Assembly (NCBI GenBank): GCA_916610825.1 | Contig: OU744450.1 | Location: 26,766,350-26,830,349 of the forward strand | Length of the DNA stretch: 64,000 nucleotides | DNA from: Haliclystus octoradiatus | Taxonomy: Eukaryota > Cnidaria > Staurozoa > Stauromedusae > Haliclystidae | Reading direction: 5' to 3' | In this document: positions 13,721 to 23,769 of the stretch, one piece after another | Numbering within the stretch: the stretch's first letter is position 1 | How the letters are laid out: each line of letters opens with the position of its first letter | Program-made: the position numbers and the translations under genes | Notes under the pieces: generated by a model | Database searches by the model: none | What the model saw: the letters and a program-made list of their open reading frames with translations, nothing else | What the model was told of the DNA's origin: nothing

Positions 13721-14650
13721 TCAATATTGTAACATTGTATCGACCAATCGTATTTCATCTTGGAACCTCTTTTTATCATTTTCCATCCATTCTCGTTTTG
13801 ATAATAAAACTGTCCGTAAAGACGAAGATAGCATTTCTTTACGTTTATTAGCATCAATCGCATTGAGGATTTCATGCAGTAACTTTATCAAATGTTCTAA
13901 TGCGTCATCTGCATCGAGACATAATTGCAATTCAATTGCTGTGATTATACCTGCCGATAATATCACATCTAGATGTTTTTTGTTTCTAAATAATTGAATT
14001 TTAAGCATAAACGCAGATTTTATTCTTAATTTTAAATTTTCAGATTGTAATAATTCAACGAGTAACTTGAATCCTCCTAATTCAGAAAATTCATTTTCTG
14101 TTACGTCAAAATTATTAACTAATCTTGACAATGCATAAAGTGCTTTGACTTTGACCATAGCCACACCATCTGTTCTGAGTAGATGGAATAAAATAGGTAA
14201 ACCTTTCAATTCATGACAAGCATTTTGACAAAATGGATTGTTTTGCACAGCAGTGGCTATCAATTCAGCTGATCGCCATCTTAACTCACTATCATCGTGT
14301 TGCAATAAAGGTAATAATATTTCAAAACCATTTAATTTATGAAGATTTTGAGCATTATCGATATTATCACATAAACAAGTTAATTGTTCCAATGCAATAA
14401 CCTGTTCTTCGATGGTAATAGCGGTTTCTTCTTCTTGTAAGCCTTCCTTAAGAACACGTAAACAATTCATCATTAGTTGAGTTTCATCGTTCTTCAAAGC
14501 ATGTTCCATTGCTTCTTGTAGCCATGTTTGTCTTTCTTCTGACATTCTATCGCATGATGTTTCCCAATCTTTCAATTCTGAATCTGTTAGTTTCAAACTT
14601 AGTTTAAGTAGCTCTTCCAAACTTTTCGGTGATTTTTGTTCCTGATCCAT
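13721..14650 (-). CDS. HSPBP1: HSPBP1: Hsp70 nucleotide exchange factor (Fes1-like)
   Basis: A single uninterrupted reading frame of 309 residues. Family landmarks are LTCLCDNIDNAQNLHKLNG (human LCENMDNAADFCQLSG), DSELRWRSAELIATAVQNNP, VKVKALYALSRLV and LKLRIKSAFMLKIQL, which are the armadillo-like repeats (about residues 85-270) that grip the Hsp70 ATPase domain. The protein acts in the cytosol to promote or inhibit Hsp70 nucleotide exchange. The N-terminus is short and lacks the Gly-rich stretch of the vertebrate protein. The ATG is the first in frame and the upstream sequence is open to a divergent promoter shared with YPEL5. The lack of introns contrasts with neighbouring genes and suggests replacement by a retrocopy, though no poly-A or target duplication is evident. 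Confidence 0.93.
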   Translation of the reverse strand: MDQEQKSPKSLEELLKLSLKLTDSELKDWETSCDRMSEERQTWLQEAMEHALKNDETQLMMNCLRVLKEGLQEEETAITIEEQVIALEQLTCLCDNIDNAQNLHKLNGFEILLPLLQHDDSELRWRSAELIATAVQNNPFCQNACHELKGLPILFHLLRTDGVAMVKVKALYALSRLVNNFDVTENEFSELGGFKLLVELLQSENLKLRIKSAFMLKIQLFRNKKHLDVILSAGIITAIELQLCLDADDALEHLIKLLHEILNAIDANKRKEMLSSSLRTVLLSKREWMENDKKRFQDEIRLVDTMLQY

Positions 14651-15058
14651 CTTTGAAACGCTTTTATCAGTAAAGTAGTTATACCGTACAATTCAACTCT
14701 GATTATAATCCTTTACGCTCACAATAAATCGATAGACAGAACGTGATAAATTTGTTAAGGTGAAACAAGAAAAGTTGAAAGTCTATCGAATAGAAACACC
14801 GCACGTTCAAGTTCTCGATCCTTCTTGCCTTTCAGTCATTATATAGCCTCGCATTAATGAATTGAAAGAGAGATTTCGAGCCTTTTTCACTTGTTTTAGC
14901 AAATTTAACCAATCATATAGATGTAATATAATCACGTGGTAATAACAACAACATCTTTATCGCAAAATCTGACTTTAGTGAGTCATAAACCAGCTCCTTC
15001 AAGCTCTATTTCTCTAGTATCAAGCTTATACACGCAATCATAGATATCTGTTATTACA
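14651..15058. promoter_or_regulatory. Divergent promoter HSPBP1/YPEL5
   Basis: 408 bp between the two start codons, transcribed away on both sides. I see no convincing TATA box; specific factor sites are not assigned. Confidence 0.55.
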
Positions 15059-17781
15059 ATGGGGAGAATATTTTTAGATCATCCCGGAGGAATGAGACTG
15101 TTTTCATGTGCCAATTGTGATACAGTTTTGACGAACCGAAATCAGCTGATATCGATGGTAAGTAGGGCTATCTATACAGACACAGTCACTTCTACTAAAA
15201 TGAAGAAGGAAACCATCTTTATATTTACTTTGGTACTTTCATCTTGAAAACTTTCTTAAAACATATTTGAGATATATTTTATTACTAATTAAATATAATA
15301 ACTTGTTCATGAATGTTTGAATAATCTTTGATAGCATGTTGGGTTGTTATTCATGAATATTCTTAATGCTAGGAGATGAGTTGACAAATGCTACAGAAAC
15401 AGTTGAATAGCTACTGTAGCTTATAAAGTTGTTTACTTTTGTGTAATTACGCTATATTTTGAAAGCCTGGTTTTAATTCTATTGTCCTCGTTACCAATTT
15501 TTAGAGATTTACTGGAGCTACTGGCAGAGCGTTTCTATTCAATAAAGTGTACGTATATATGTTTTCGAATTTAACTAATAAAGGAAGAAATGTGATTGAT
15601 TTAATTTATAAATAAGAAATATTCAGTAGGCTAATTTTATAGTTACATTTTTTTCAATTTTTAGTGTAAATCTCAATTTTAGCGATGTACAGGACAGGGT
15701 TATGGTAAGTGAAAGAATTGTATCTTGTTTTAAATCCAGGTATATATATACCCTTATGCAGGTATATTGACAGTCACAAAGACTTAATTTCCTCTTTGCC
15801 ATTAGATGCTAGTTTGCGTTCACATCACAACTATCTCACTGATGATCAAACTATTTATTATGCCCTACAGTATTAGCATAACCACACGATACACCGAAGG
15901 CACACGGTATTGATTTGTTTACTCTCGCCCACATTTAGCCAACAAAAAAGCTTTGACCATAAAAGGTGAATGAAATTGTTTCAACAGGAACATCAGTTAA
16001 ATTCAGCACATCAATCCGTTATAAATGGTGATGTTATAAACAGTTTCTACAGTAGGCCTACCAACTCAATGGGCCTCGAGAAAGGTAGATTTTGATCCTG
16101 TAAGATCTGCGCAGGCTAGACATAGAGCTCTTGTAGGCTACAGATGATGGACGTTTCAAGTAGATACATTGTATTCCTAGGTGTCTGTGTGCAGCATGTA
16201 ACCGATAATTGGTCTTTGTTCAACATAACAGTATAATTTCCTAATTCAAATGTTTAAACACGATTGTCTTCCATCTTATTCTAGTTAACTGGACGACATA
16301 TGGTTCGAGATGTATCATGTAAAAATTGTGATGCCAAATTAGGCTGGATATATGTAAGTAACATATAGAAAGACGATTTATGTTTTTGTTATGATTTACC
16401 TGGTATAATAATAATTATAACAATGTTCTAGATGGCATTGCCATGGAAACTAGCCTAGAGAAATACCTTAATGCTGTTTTTTTATGTTTTCTGTAATCAT
16501 ATTGACTCAAAGTTCTGATTGCTAAAAGTTCAGTCAATATATTTGCTTTTGAAACAAAATTCAAACATTATTTGTTTTAATTTTCAAGGAGTTTGCTACA
16601 GAAGAGGATCAACGATACAAGGTATGTGTTAAACCTGTTATAGTGGCTACCTCTGTACAGCAGCCACTAGTGGTCACTCTTGCAATGTCTGAAGTGGTGT
16701 TTTCTATTGAATCAACCCTGTATATAAATGCCACCTGCATATAGTGGTCTCACTGTAGCCTATGTGTTAATCATGCTAACATAGAGCATGGAGGATAGAG
16801 CATAGAGCGTGGAGGATTAGCTCAGAGATTGGAGGATTAGCTCAGATGGCAGAGCAACCGAACTTAAGACCGGATCATATCTGATCGACTGTGGTTCGAA
16901 TCCCCCTAAGGTCAATTCAGCCTTGTTTTATCTAAAACATCAAATGAGTACCATCTGAGGATGGCAGATGGAATGGTCCAGAGGGAATTGCATTGTGAGT
17001 AGCTGCGGCGCATCGTTGCAGAGTTATAAGAGTTTAAGGTGTGCAAATCTCATCTGATCGGATTGATATAGTTCTTTCAAATTTAATCTAATTTTGAAAA
17101 TATTTTTACAATGTAGGCTATTTACAGTTTTCATTGTTTTTAACTAGAATTGACAACAACCAAACAATGTCATGGTCATTCCATTGATTAATAAACTGCA
17201 GTGACAATAATATTAGTAATCACCTTACACATAAATGATGTAATAATAATGCGAGCAATAGTCAGACAACAATGCGAGTGACAATTGAAATGAATATCGA
17301 TATATATCTATTAGATATTATCTAATAGCAAAAAATAGTGCTTGATGTCATTTGACAGAGCTAAATATAATAAAATGAGTCTAAGACTACGCATTCATAA
17401 TTGTGAAAACATGCAATCATGAATGTGTAGTCTTTGACTCCTTTTATTCTATATATATCTATTTATAAACAGTCATATCTTACCTAATCTTTTAAAAAGC
17501 TATAAACAATTTCGGATTTATGATGAAAACTTTCGGATCTGATTAATTTTTAATCTTGAAATTTGGATTGGATAGTATTTGGATGTCAGATAGTTCGTAC
17601 CCGCGGTCAATTTTCTGAAAATCTGTTCCGACACACACCTCTAATACAGAGGTTAAGCTGAGACATTTTGTATCAAGTATAATATCTACTGTATGTTATT
17701 GTTCTATTACAGGAGGGTAAAGTGATTTTAGAACGTGCACTCGTTACGGAAAGTGATGGAATAGAAGAAGCCACAGTATAA
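15059..17781 (+). CDS. YPEL5: YPEL5: yippee-like zinc-binding protein
   Basis: Six exons join in phase to 117 residues (human 121): 15059-15157, 15505-15548, 15665-15704, 16285-16353, 16589-16621, 17713-17781. The protein begins [20 protein letters not shown] and continues with [30 protein letters not shown] and [11 protein letters not shown], nearly identical to vertebrate YPEL5. The two C-x2-C pairs (CANC and CKNC) bind zinc in the yippee fold. In vertebrates YPEL5 associates with the RANBP9/CTLH ubiquitin-ligase complex and with centrosomes and the spindle. The C-terminus ends a few residues earlier than in human. Intron 4 holds a dispersed repeat and intron 5 a tRNA-derived SINE. Confidence 0.96.
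16625..16765 (+). repeat. Dispersed repeat, 'CCTGTTATAGTGGCCACC' family
   Basis: Starts 'AAACCTGTTATAGTGGCTAC' directly after the exon ending at 16621 and ends 'GCATATAGTGGTCTCACTGTAG'-like. Same blocks as 58505-58680. Confidence 0.65.
16800..17045 (+). mobile_element. tRNA-derived SINE, forward copy
   Basis: A tRNA-like head contains an A box (TTAGCTCAGATGGCAGAGCA) and a B box (GGTTCGAATCC). It is followed by a body with 'TTTTATCTAAAACATCAAAT', 'GAGTACCATCTGAGGATGGC', 'GGGAATTGCATTGTGAGTAG' and 'GCTGCGGCGCAT'. The head start is partly duplicated. The same body occurs in inverse orientation at 33770, 50685 and 55475. The 3' part is truncated compared with 50685-51055. Confidence 0.8.
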
Positions 17782-18080
17782 ATATATATTGATAATGAAA
17801 ATGCTGTTTATTTGTATTTTCAGAATCATTTGTAAATAATTTATATGTATCATTGTCAGTTATTATTATATTACATAAGGATTATGTTTCCCATATCAAA
17901 GAAATACAAGTATTTTTGAACAGTTCCTCCTTTCTGGTACGTTGTTCTTCCTTGGGTCCTCCTCTTCAACCGCCAATAACATCTTACTGGTAATTATATC
18001 CACTAGATAATATTGTCATTCTTGTAGTACCGCACGTAAGGCTTTATACATAACATCCACTTGTGATATCTATATATTTG
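17782..18080. other. Convergent intergenic gap YPEL5/DNAJC19
   Basis: 299 bp between two stop codons that face each other. No coding potential; presumably overlapping or abutting 3' UTRs. Confidence 0.6.
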
Positions 18081-21000
18081 CTACTTTGTAGACCCTTCTA
18101 ATATATCTTTGGCTTCATTAATTTTCGAAGCAATGTAAGGAGATCCACCTAAAATGAAAAGATGGTAGTGAAATAGAAACATGCCGTCGTCCCTCTGTCA
18201 CGTAACATATTGCTGGACAAAGAATGCCAAAATAAAAATATGAAATCAATCATCAATTAGGAAGTTAAGTTGGGCATTGCAATAGCAGAAAATGACCAAC
18301 CGGTTTCCTGAACTAGATACCTGGGAACCGTCTCAGTCCTATAAATCTGGAATTTTCAGATTTTTTTCAAACTTCAAGATAACCAGAGTTTTATATTTAA
18401 AACAGTTTCGTTTGAAATTCTATAAGGACATGTTTGATCAATTACATAGCCTAACAACTCATTGGGGAAATATTATAATTTAAAGCAATCAGTTTAATAA
18501 GATACATTCAGCAAAAATCAAAATCAAATGGATAATAATGATTACATAAACAGATCTTTAGATATAACTTAAACGATGAAGATTTTTGTTTCTAAAAATG
18601 CTTTCGCAGGACTCATTGTTATGCCCTATACAGAAAAAGTACATATATAGGCCTACAGTGACTAGACTCCAATGTTAGCAAATCTTGGAATTAATATCCA
18701 GTTAGCAAATAAGAATTTTGTTGACTGGAGTCTTGAAGTATTCCAGATCTGATTAATAATTGATGTTGCACTCAGGAAAAACAGGATACAAATCTTAACA
18801 TATATATTCCTGTACAATCAAAGTGCGCTTTATCTAACTCATATATTCAAAACGTAATATAAATCATTATAGACAACGGTTGTAGATCTAACAGTCAAGA
18901 GTTGGAAAAATATGTATTTGTGCTTCTAACTATTACGTAGTGCCTGCTTTGATTGAAAATCTGTCAAGTATTTTTGAGGGCAATACTAAGACATATTTAA
19001 CAATGTAAACAATTTAATATTTATTCAAACTCCAAAACATAACAGTCAAGACTTGGATGTGTTGCGTGATTCGATTGAAAACAAAAGAGTTACTGTACCT
19101 TTATCCGGATGATTGACAAGCATGATTCTTCTATGTGCGTCTCGTAACCTTGCTTTACTTGCAGATGCGCTAGAAATATATTGAAAAGGTAATTGACATT
19201 AGATGAAGCTAAAGAAAATGAAATTGCATGTTCTCTTTTTATAAAAGCTAACAATTGCTAGATAATAAAAATATTCTAACCTGACTCCAAGCACAAGACT
19301 TGCTTCTCGTTTGCTCATTTTTTGTTCAAAGCCACCTTTATAAAACGAATTGAATGACTAAATAAATAGATAAACAGAGAATAATAAGTAGAAGCAATTC
19401 AAGCAAATATTAATTAATGATGTGAAAAAGGTACCAATACGACATACCGATACAGTTGGCAGCTTTGGTATTTGTGCATTGACGGCAGTCCAATTCACTT
19501 TTTTGATGGCTTGCATGGCAAAGCGTCCTACAAGTGGAAAGTTGAAATCAATAAGTCTAGATGTAATTCAAAAAACAAATAAGCTTTATATAAGGTTAGA
19601 CTACAAATTCGTCCACGTTGCAAAACTTACTTTGATCATTTCCCCCTTTCTTATCTCCCTGAGTGTCTATTTTAATTGCTATGTGCATACAGATAAGTTC
19701 TTAAGGTGTGACGTTTTATATCTTTATATGAAGACAAGCTATAACAGGGACATATATATAGGCCCTAGATTTATCACATATTATACTGTAATACAAGGTG
19801 TATACAAGGTGAAATATTAGCAAACAATTCCCCCTTATTGCTCTTTAATTATTTTAAATTATACCAATTACTGACTTTACATATGTCACTGCATATTGAT
19901 TTCAACAGATTTCATGGCGTATAAATATTCTAGCATCTGCCTTTACAAGATATAAAAACCTATCAATTCGATCTTCTATTTCAATTCAAATTCATTCAGT
20001 AAGAAGTAAGTTCAGGGGATGTGAACCTAACCCATGCATCATAAGATATGAAGCAAGAGTGCTCTGCCGTTAGTGTGAACTAACAATGCATCGTATGAGA
20101 GTGTATACATCAGAAAATATCAATCGTACCTGCAAATGCAGCACCAGCAACACCCAAACCAGCAAGTATCAAACTTGTCTAAAAACAATAACAAATTAAT
20201 AAAATTATATCAAATCCATAAACCCTTGAATCTTATTTAGGGCCGTTTTAAGCATTTGTTGGTAGTAGGCCTACGCACTTTTAAGAATTTACCTAGGGCT
20301 TCTTTCTTTTAAGGAAATTCCGTGTGACAGGCTTGAAGGACAACATTTTGCTCCATTTGGAATTCCTACTATTTTTGGACTCCTCTGCAATGATTTTAGA
20401 AAGATTTTTGCTTTAGAAACATCTATAAACTCCATTATATGCTCCAACTTTTAGATGATCTATGAAGAGAGAAGGGCCGTAGAGCAAGGGAGAGAGAAAG
20501 GCAAAAACGAAGCTGTTTAGCGAAAGAGATTGAAAAATGTTGTCAGAAAACAGCATCTATTTCAATTTGGGAAAGCACAATCCCTGCATTGCATCTTGTT
20601 TTGGCCTGCATGCTGCGCACTATCTGGATCATGTTGTTAATAAGGTTTTGAAACATTTTCAGTAATATTGTCTCCAAAGATAGTTTAAATAAATCACGTC
20701 AAACTCCCAACCTTGGACTGAATACCAGTTTGGAGAGCAGGGCAGTTTTTGCCGAGAACTGGAGTGCACCGGGGCTTTAAATATGAACGCTAATTTTTGC
20801 ACGTTTCGCTTATTTTGAAATATTCTTGAAATGATGAAATGTATATATGTGCCAAGACATAATCGGCAAATGCTCTTGAAGCTCACGAATTTGACTAAAT
20901 CTAGTTGTGCTGATATAGTGAAGCTAAGCATATCTTATAATATTCTGATAGATCGACTGCTCAACAAACTCAAATGCCAAATCCAAAAAAGCATAATTAG

Positions 21001-23455
21001 GCCTAATATTTAATAGGCCTACAATCTACCCTTCTACTCTCACTATGAGATTTGAAAGTACTGAATTCCTACTGAAAAACTACTGAAAATTCAGTAGTTT
21101 TTCTGATTTTCAGCAGTATTTCAGTACTTTTAAATCTCATCTATAGCACTTGTCATAGACCTACCTTATTCTTTTGAATATCTATCATGCTAGACCTAAA
21201 CATTTTAGAACGCGAACAACCTTTTGATCTGTCACGCAGGCTAAGACCCATCTAGTTCCTATCTAGAGGCCCGAGCTCAGGCAAGGGGCCGCTTCGCGGC
21301 CCTGACAGCCAGCCCAGATCCGCGCATACGGAGTCAAAATTCAACCAAGGATACTGGAGACCCCAATTTCAGCCCCAGCTTCTCCTGCGCGCTTTACAAA
21401 GATGGTGTCTGTGTCACAAGAATGTTCCACTAGTTATTAGCATCGTGGTTCTGTTTTTATCAAGATCGATGATGTATTTTATTTTAAATGAATTTTTAAA
21501 CTTTTCCTTTTCTGTGATACCCTTTGTTCTACTCTTTTGTCTTTCACAGTTTTTTACAGTCACGTGGTCTTGTGATTTTGTCCACTCGCTGGTGTGTTGT
21601 GCTTTCGGGCACGTAGTTCTAGCGCTGTCACGTTTACACATGGTTGTTAATTGTTACCCTCATTGCTGCTGCTAGCTGATTGCACCTACTGTTGTTTTTT
21701 ATTCACTATGTTATGCTTCAAGTTTAATTATTTTATACACAAGGAAGTAGTGCTTTCAATCAACATTGGACGAGATTGTTTCTGCCTAAGTATGGAATCA
21801 TTCTGTTAGGCTGATAGTGATTTTTTGCACTGAAAGGCGGTTATGAGGACATGGGCTTTAAACTAGAGAGTTGTGCCTACTGGACTACATGTTTGACACC
21901 AACTATTGACTGTAAAATACTTTCTGGGGTTCAAAGAGCTTCCTGACGGATGGGAAAAGATCTCTGCTGTTTGTTTCTTTCTTTGCGTTTGTTTAATTCA
22001 ACATTAATTTTATTCTTGACAATCCTGCTTAAGGCCTCCCTGAAAAGACCAAAATTCTATGGGGTGGTGGGGCTGATAAGATTGGGGAACACTGATATCG
22101 CCAGGTAGCATTTCAGAGAGCTTGTGCTCTGCATCAATAAATACATAAATACATCGAAGTGGATAATGTTCCGGCTGCCGGAATCCTGATTACTACCGAT
22201 AATGTTCCGTGCGCCTTTTGCGCATGCGTTATCAGTTGTCTGCTTTTCTCTCGCATTAGTTCAACATGCAATGGCAACGGACGGTGCTGTTCCTCGACCA
22301 CGTTAATAACAATTCTGTTTATCAATTTAATCGTAGAATATATAAAAGAATTTAAAATAAAAGCTCTAGACGGTGAAAGCATTATATATGAGAGATTCGC
22401 GACGCTAAATACAACATCAAACGTGCTCCGAAACTTGTAGAAAAAGCGAACAAACTCGGCTTCGATTTTGAGTTGACTTTCGGTATACGTCAAATCAGAA
22501 TTAGTAGGCACATAGCACCAGTTACAGGATAAGAAAAATAAGTAATGAGTTATTATCCAAAAGTATTACAATCACCAAAGTAAACATGCTTTCAAATGTT
22601 ATTAGCCTACATAAATATTCTCTGAAACCTTAAGAACGCCAAATAAATGTCACGACACTCAAATATCGAAAACGCTGGGCCACTTCGCTAAAAAGCTTCA
22701 ATAAATCAAACTCAGAATAAAATTATGAAAGCACAGATATGTTGAATATCGTTTCTGTCTTATATTTATTCCAAAACAGTCGATCCAATCTACGATGCTA
22801 TGAATTCTTTTACAATCTATTTAAGATTTGGATCGATCGACACGTCCATGTTTACTATCAATATACGCATGCGCAATGGACGCACGGAACATTATCTTTT
22901 GAGAACAACTTTCCGGCAGCCGGAACAATATCCACTGCGTAAATACATCGTGATCAATTTAATCAAGCTATCAGGTCAACCCAGTCTGTGAACAGTTATT
23001 TTACTAAATACTTATCAGGTTATAACTTTGTGGGCATATATTGCTGTGTGACATTCTTATAATGAAGTTACTTTACTGGTTTTTCCGTACACAAACACAA
23101 ACTTAATTGAAAAATGGCATTTAAAAAGTTTTTCATCAAATAAAGTTGTTTAATCGTGTTGAATAGAGAGATATGCTTCGGAACTGGACTATGGATTATG
23201 AGAGTATCCTATGGAAGGACCCGTAAGGGTCCTTCCACACAATTATATCCCTGCTACTGGGTTATCTAGCCTAGGCATATCTATAATTTCTATCTATTCA
23301 AACTGATCTATACAGTGCCTGTGTCACTGTCACACTGTGTCTGTGTGGAAGTGCAGCTAGCCAAACTGTGCTAAACAGCAATGATCCAACATTGAACATT
23401 TATGAATTGTTTTCATTAGGGTAATAAGTAACGTTTACTCACCATTATACTAGTG
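18081..23455 (-). CDS. DNAJC19: DNAJC19 / TIM14 (PAM18): J-protein of mitochondrial import motor
   Basis: Six coding pieces join to 115 residues (human 116): 23453-23455 (only the ATG, followed by GTGAGT), 20130-20178, 19448-19527, 19281-19357, 19099-19169, 18081-18148. A hydrophobic N-terminal segment (TSLILAGLGVAGAAFAG) is the inner-membrane anchor. FYKGGFEQKMSKREASLVLG leads into the J domain, with RLRDAHRRIMLVNHPDKGGS carrying the HPD motif that stimulates mtHsp70, and the end INEAKDILEG is as in the family. It acts at the matrix face of TIM23. The gene is head to head with clathrin light chain, 314 bp between starts. The start codon forms its own coding exon; its placement rests on phase and the good donor. 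Intron 1 carries a 785-bp inverted-repeat transposon. Confidence 0.93.
21040..21140. repeat. Short imperfect hairpin
   Basis: 'GAGATTTGAAAGTACTGAAT' and 'CTACTGAAAATTCAGTAG' on the left are complemented by 'TTCAGTACTTTTAAATCTC' on the right. It lies in DNAJC19 intron 1. Confidence 0.6.
21380..22145 (+). other. Possible 3' end of a retroposon
   Basis: A compositionally distinct stretch, less AT-rich and pyrimidine-rich in places. It ends in 'CTGCATCAATAAATACATAA', which looks like the tail of a non-LTR element. No reverse transcriptase coding is visible. The transposon at 22155 inserted into its tail. Weak call. Confidence 0.3.
22155..22939. mobile_element. Non-autonomous TIR transposon (MULE-like), copy 1
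   Basis: 785 bp flanked by the exact 9-bp duplication TAAATACAT (22146-22154 and 22940-22948). The left end is CGAAGTGGATAATGTTCCGG and the right end read inverted is CGCAGTGGATATTGTTCCGG. The inverted similarity extends about 80 bp inward and includes 'GATAATGTTCCGTGCG' and 'TGCGCATGCGT'. No transposase is encoded; short internal frames are not protein-like. A 9-bp duplication fits Mutator-like elements, which is inference. A second copy lies at 24548-25336. Confidence 0.88.
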
Positions 23456-23769
23456 TTTCGTGATTCTGAAAGCGTTCAAGATGTTGGATAAGTAAAATCT
23501 AACTTTCAGCTCTTTTTGCACGTTGTTGAAAATTGTAAATGAAGCTAAAATAATGACGCAAGTATATTACTAAACACGATCCACTCGTTTCCAGGCTTGT
23601 TCTTACACTTCTGGAAGTGTCAGAACCGAAAATATTAAGGACCTTGTTATAATGTGCCGTTTTTACAATTTTCTATCGGATTCCCTGTGTTTCTTAGTGA
23701 CCTCCTTCTTCGCTCTTCTTCAAACCGCCATCTTTTTAGATTGAGGAGTTTGATTGAATTTGATAAATT
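23456..23769. promoter_or_regulatory. Divergent promoter DNAJC19/clathrin light chain
   Basis: 314 bp between start codons. It contains 'AAACCGCCATCTTTTT' at about 23724-23739, a good match to the YY1 site found near many animal transcription starts. Confidence 0.65.

Noticed and set aside
16825-16910. Possible functional tRNA gene
   Set aside because: A and B boxes are present, but the 3' acceptor strand does not pair with the 5' end, and the same head recurs with a SINE body elsewhere.
19422-19820. 132-residue plus-strand frame
   Set aside because: It is antisense to DNAJC19 exon 19448-19527 and the rest is intron.
22134-22511. Frames of 93-125 residues within the transposon copies
   Set aside because: They run through the inverted repeats on both strands, differ between copies, and show no transposase motifs.
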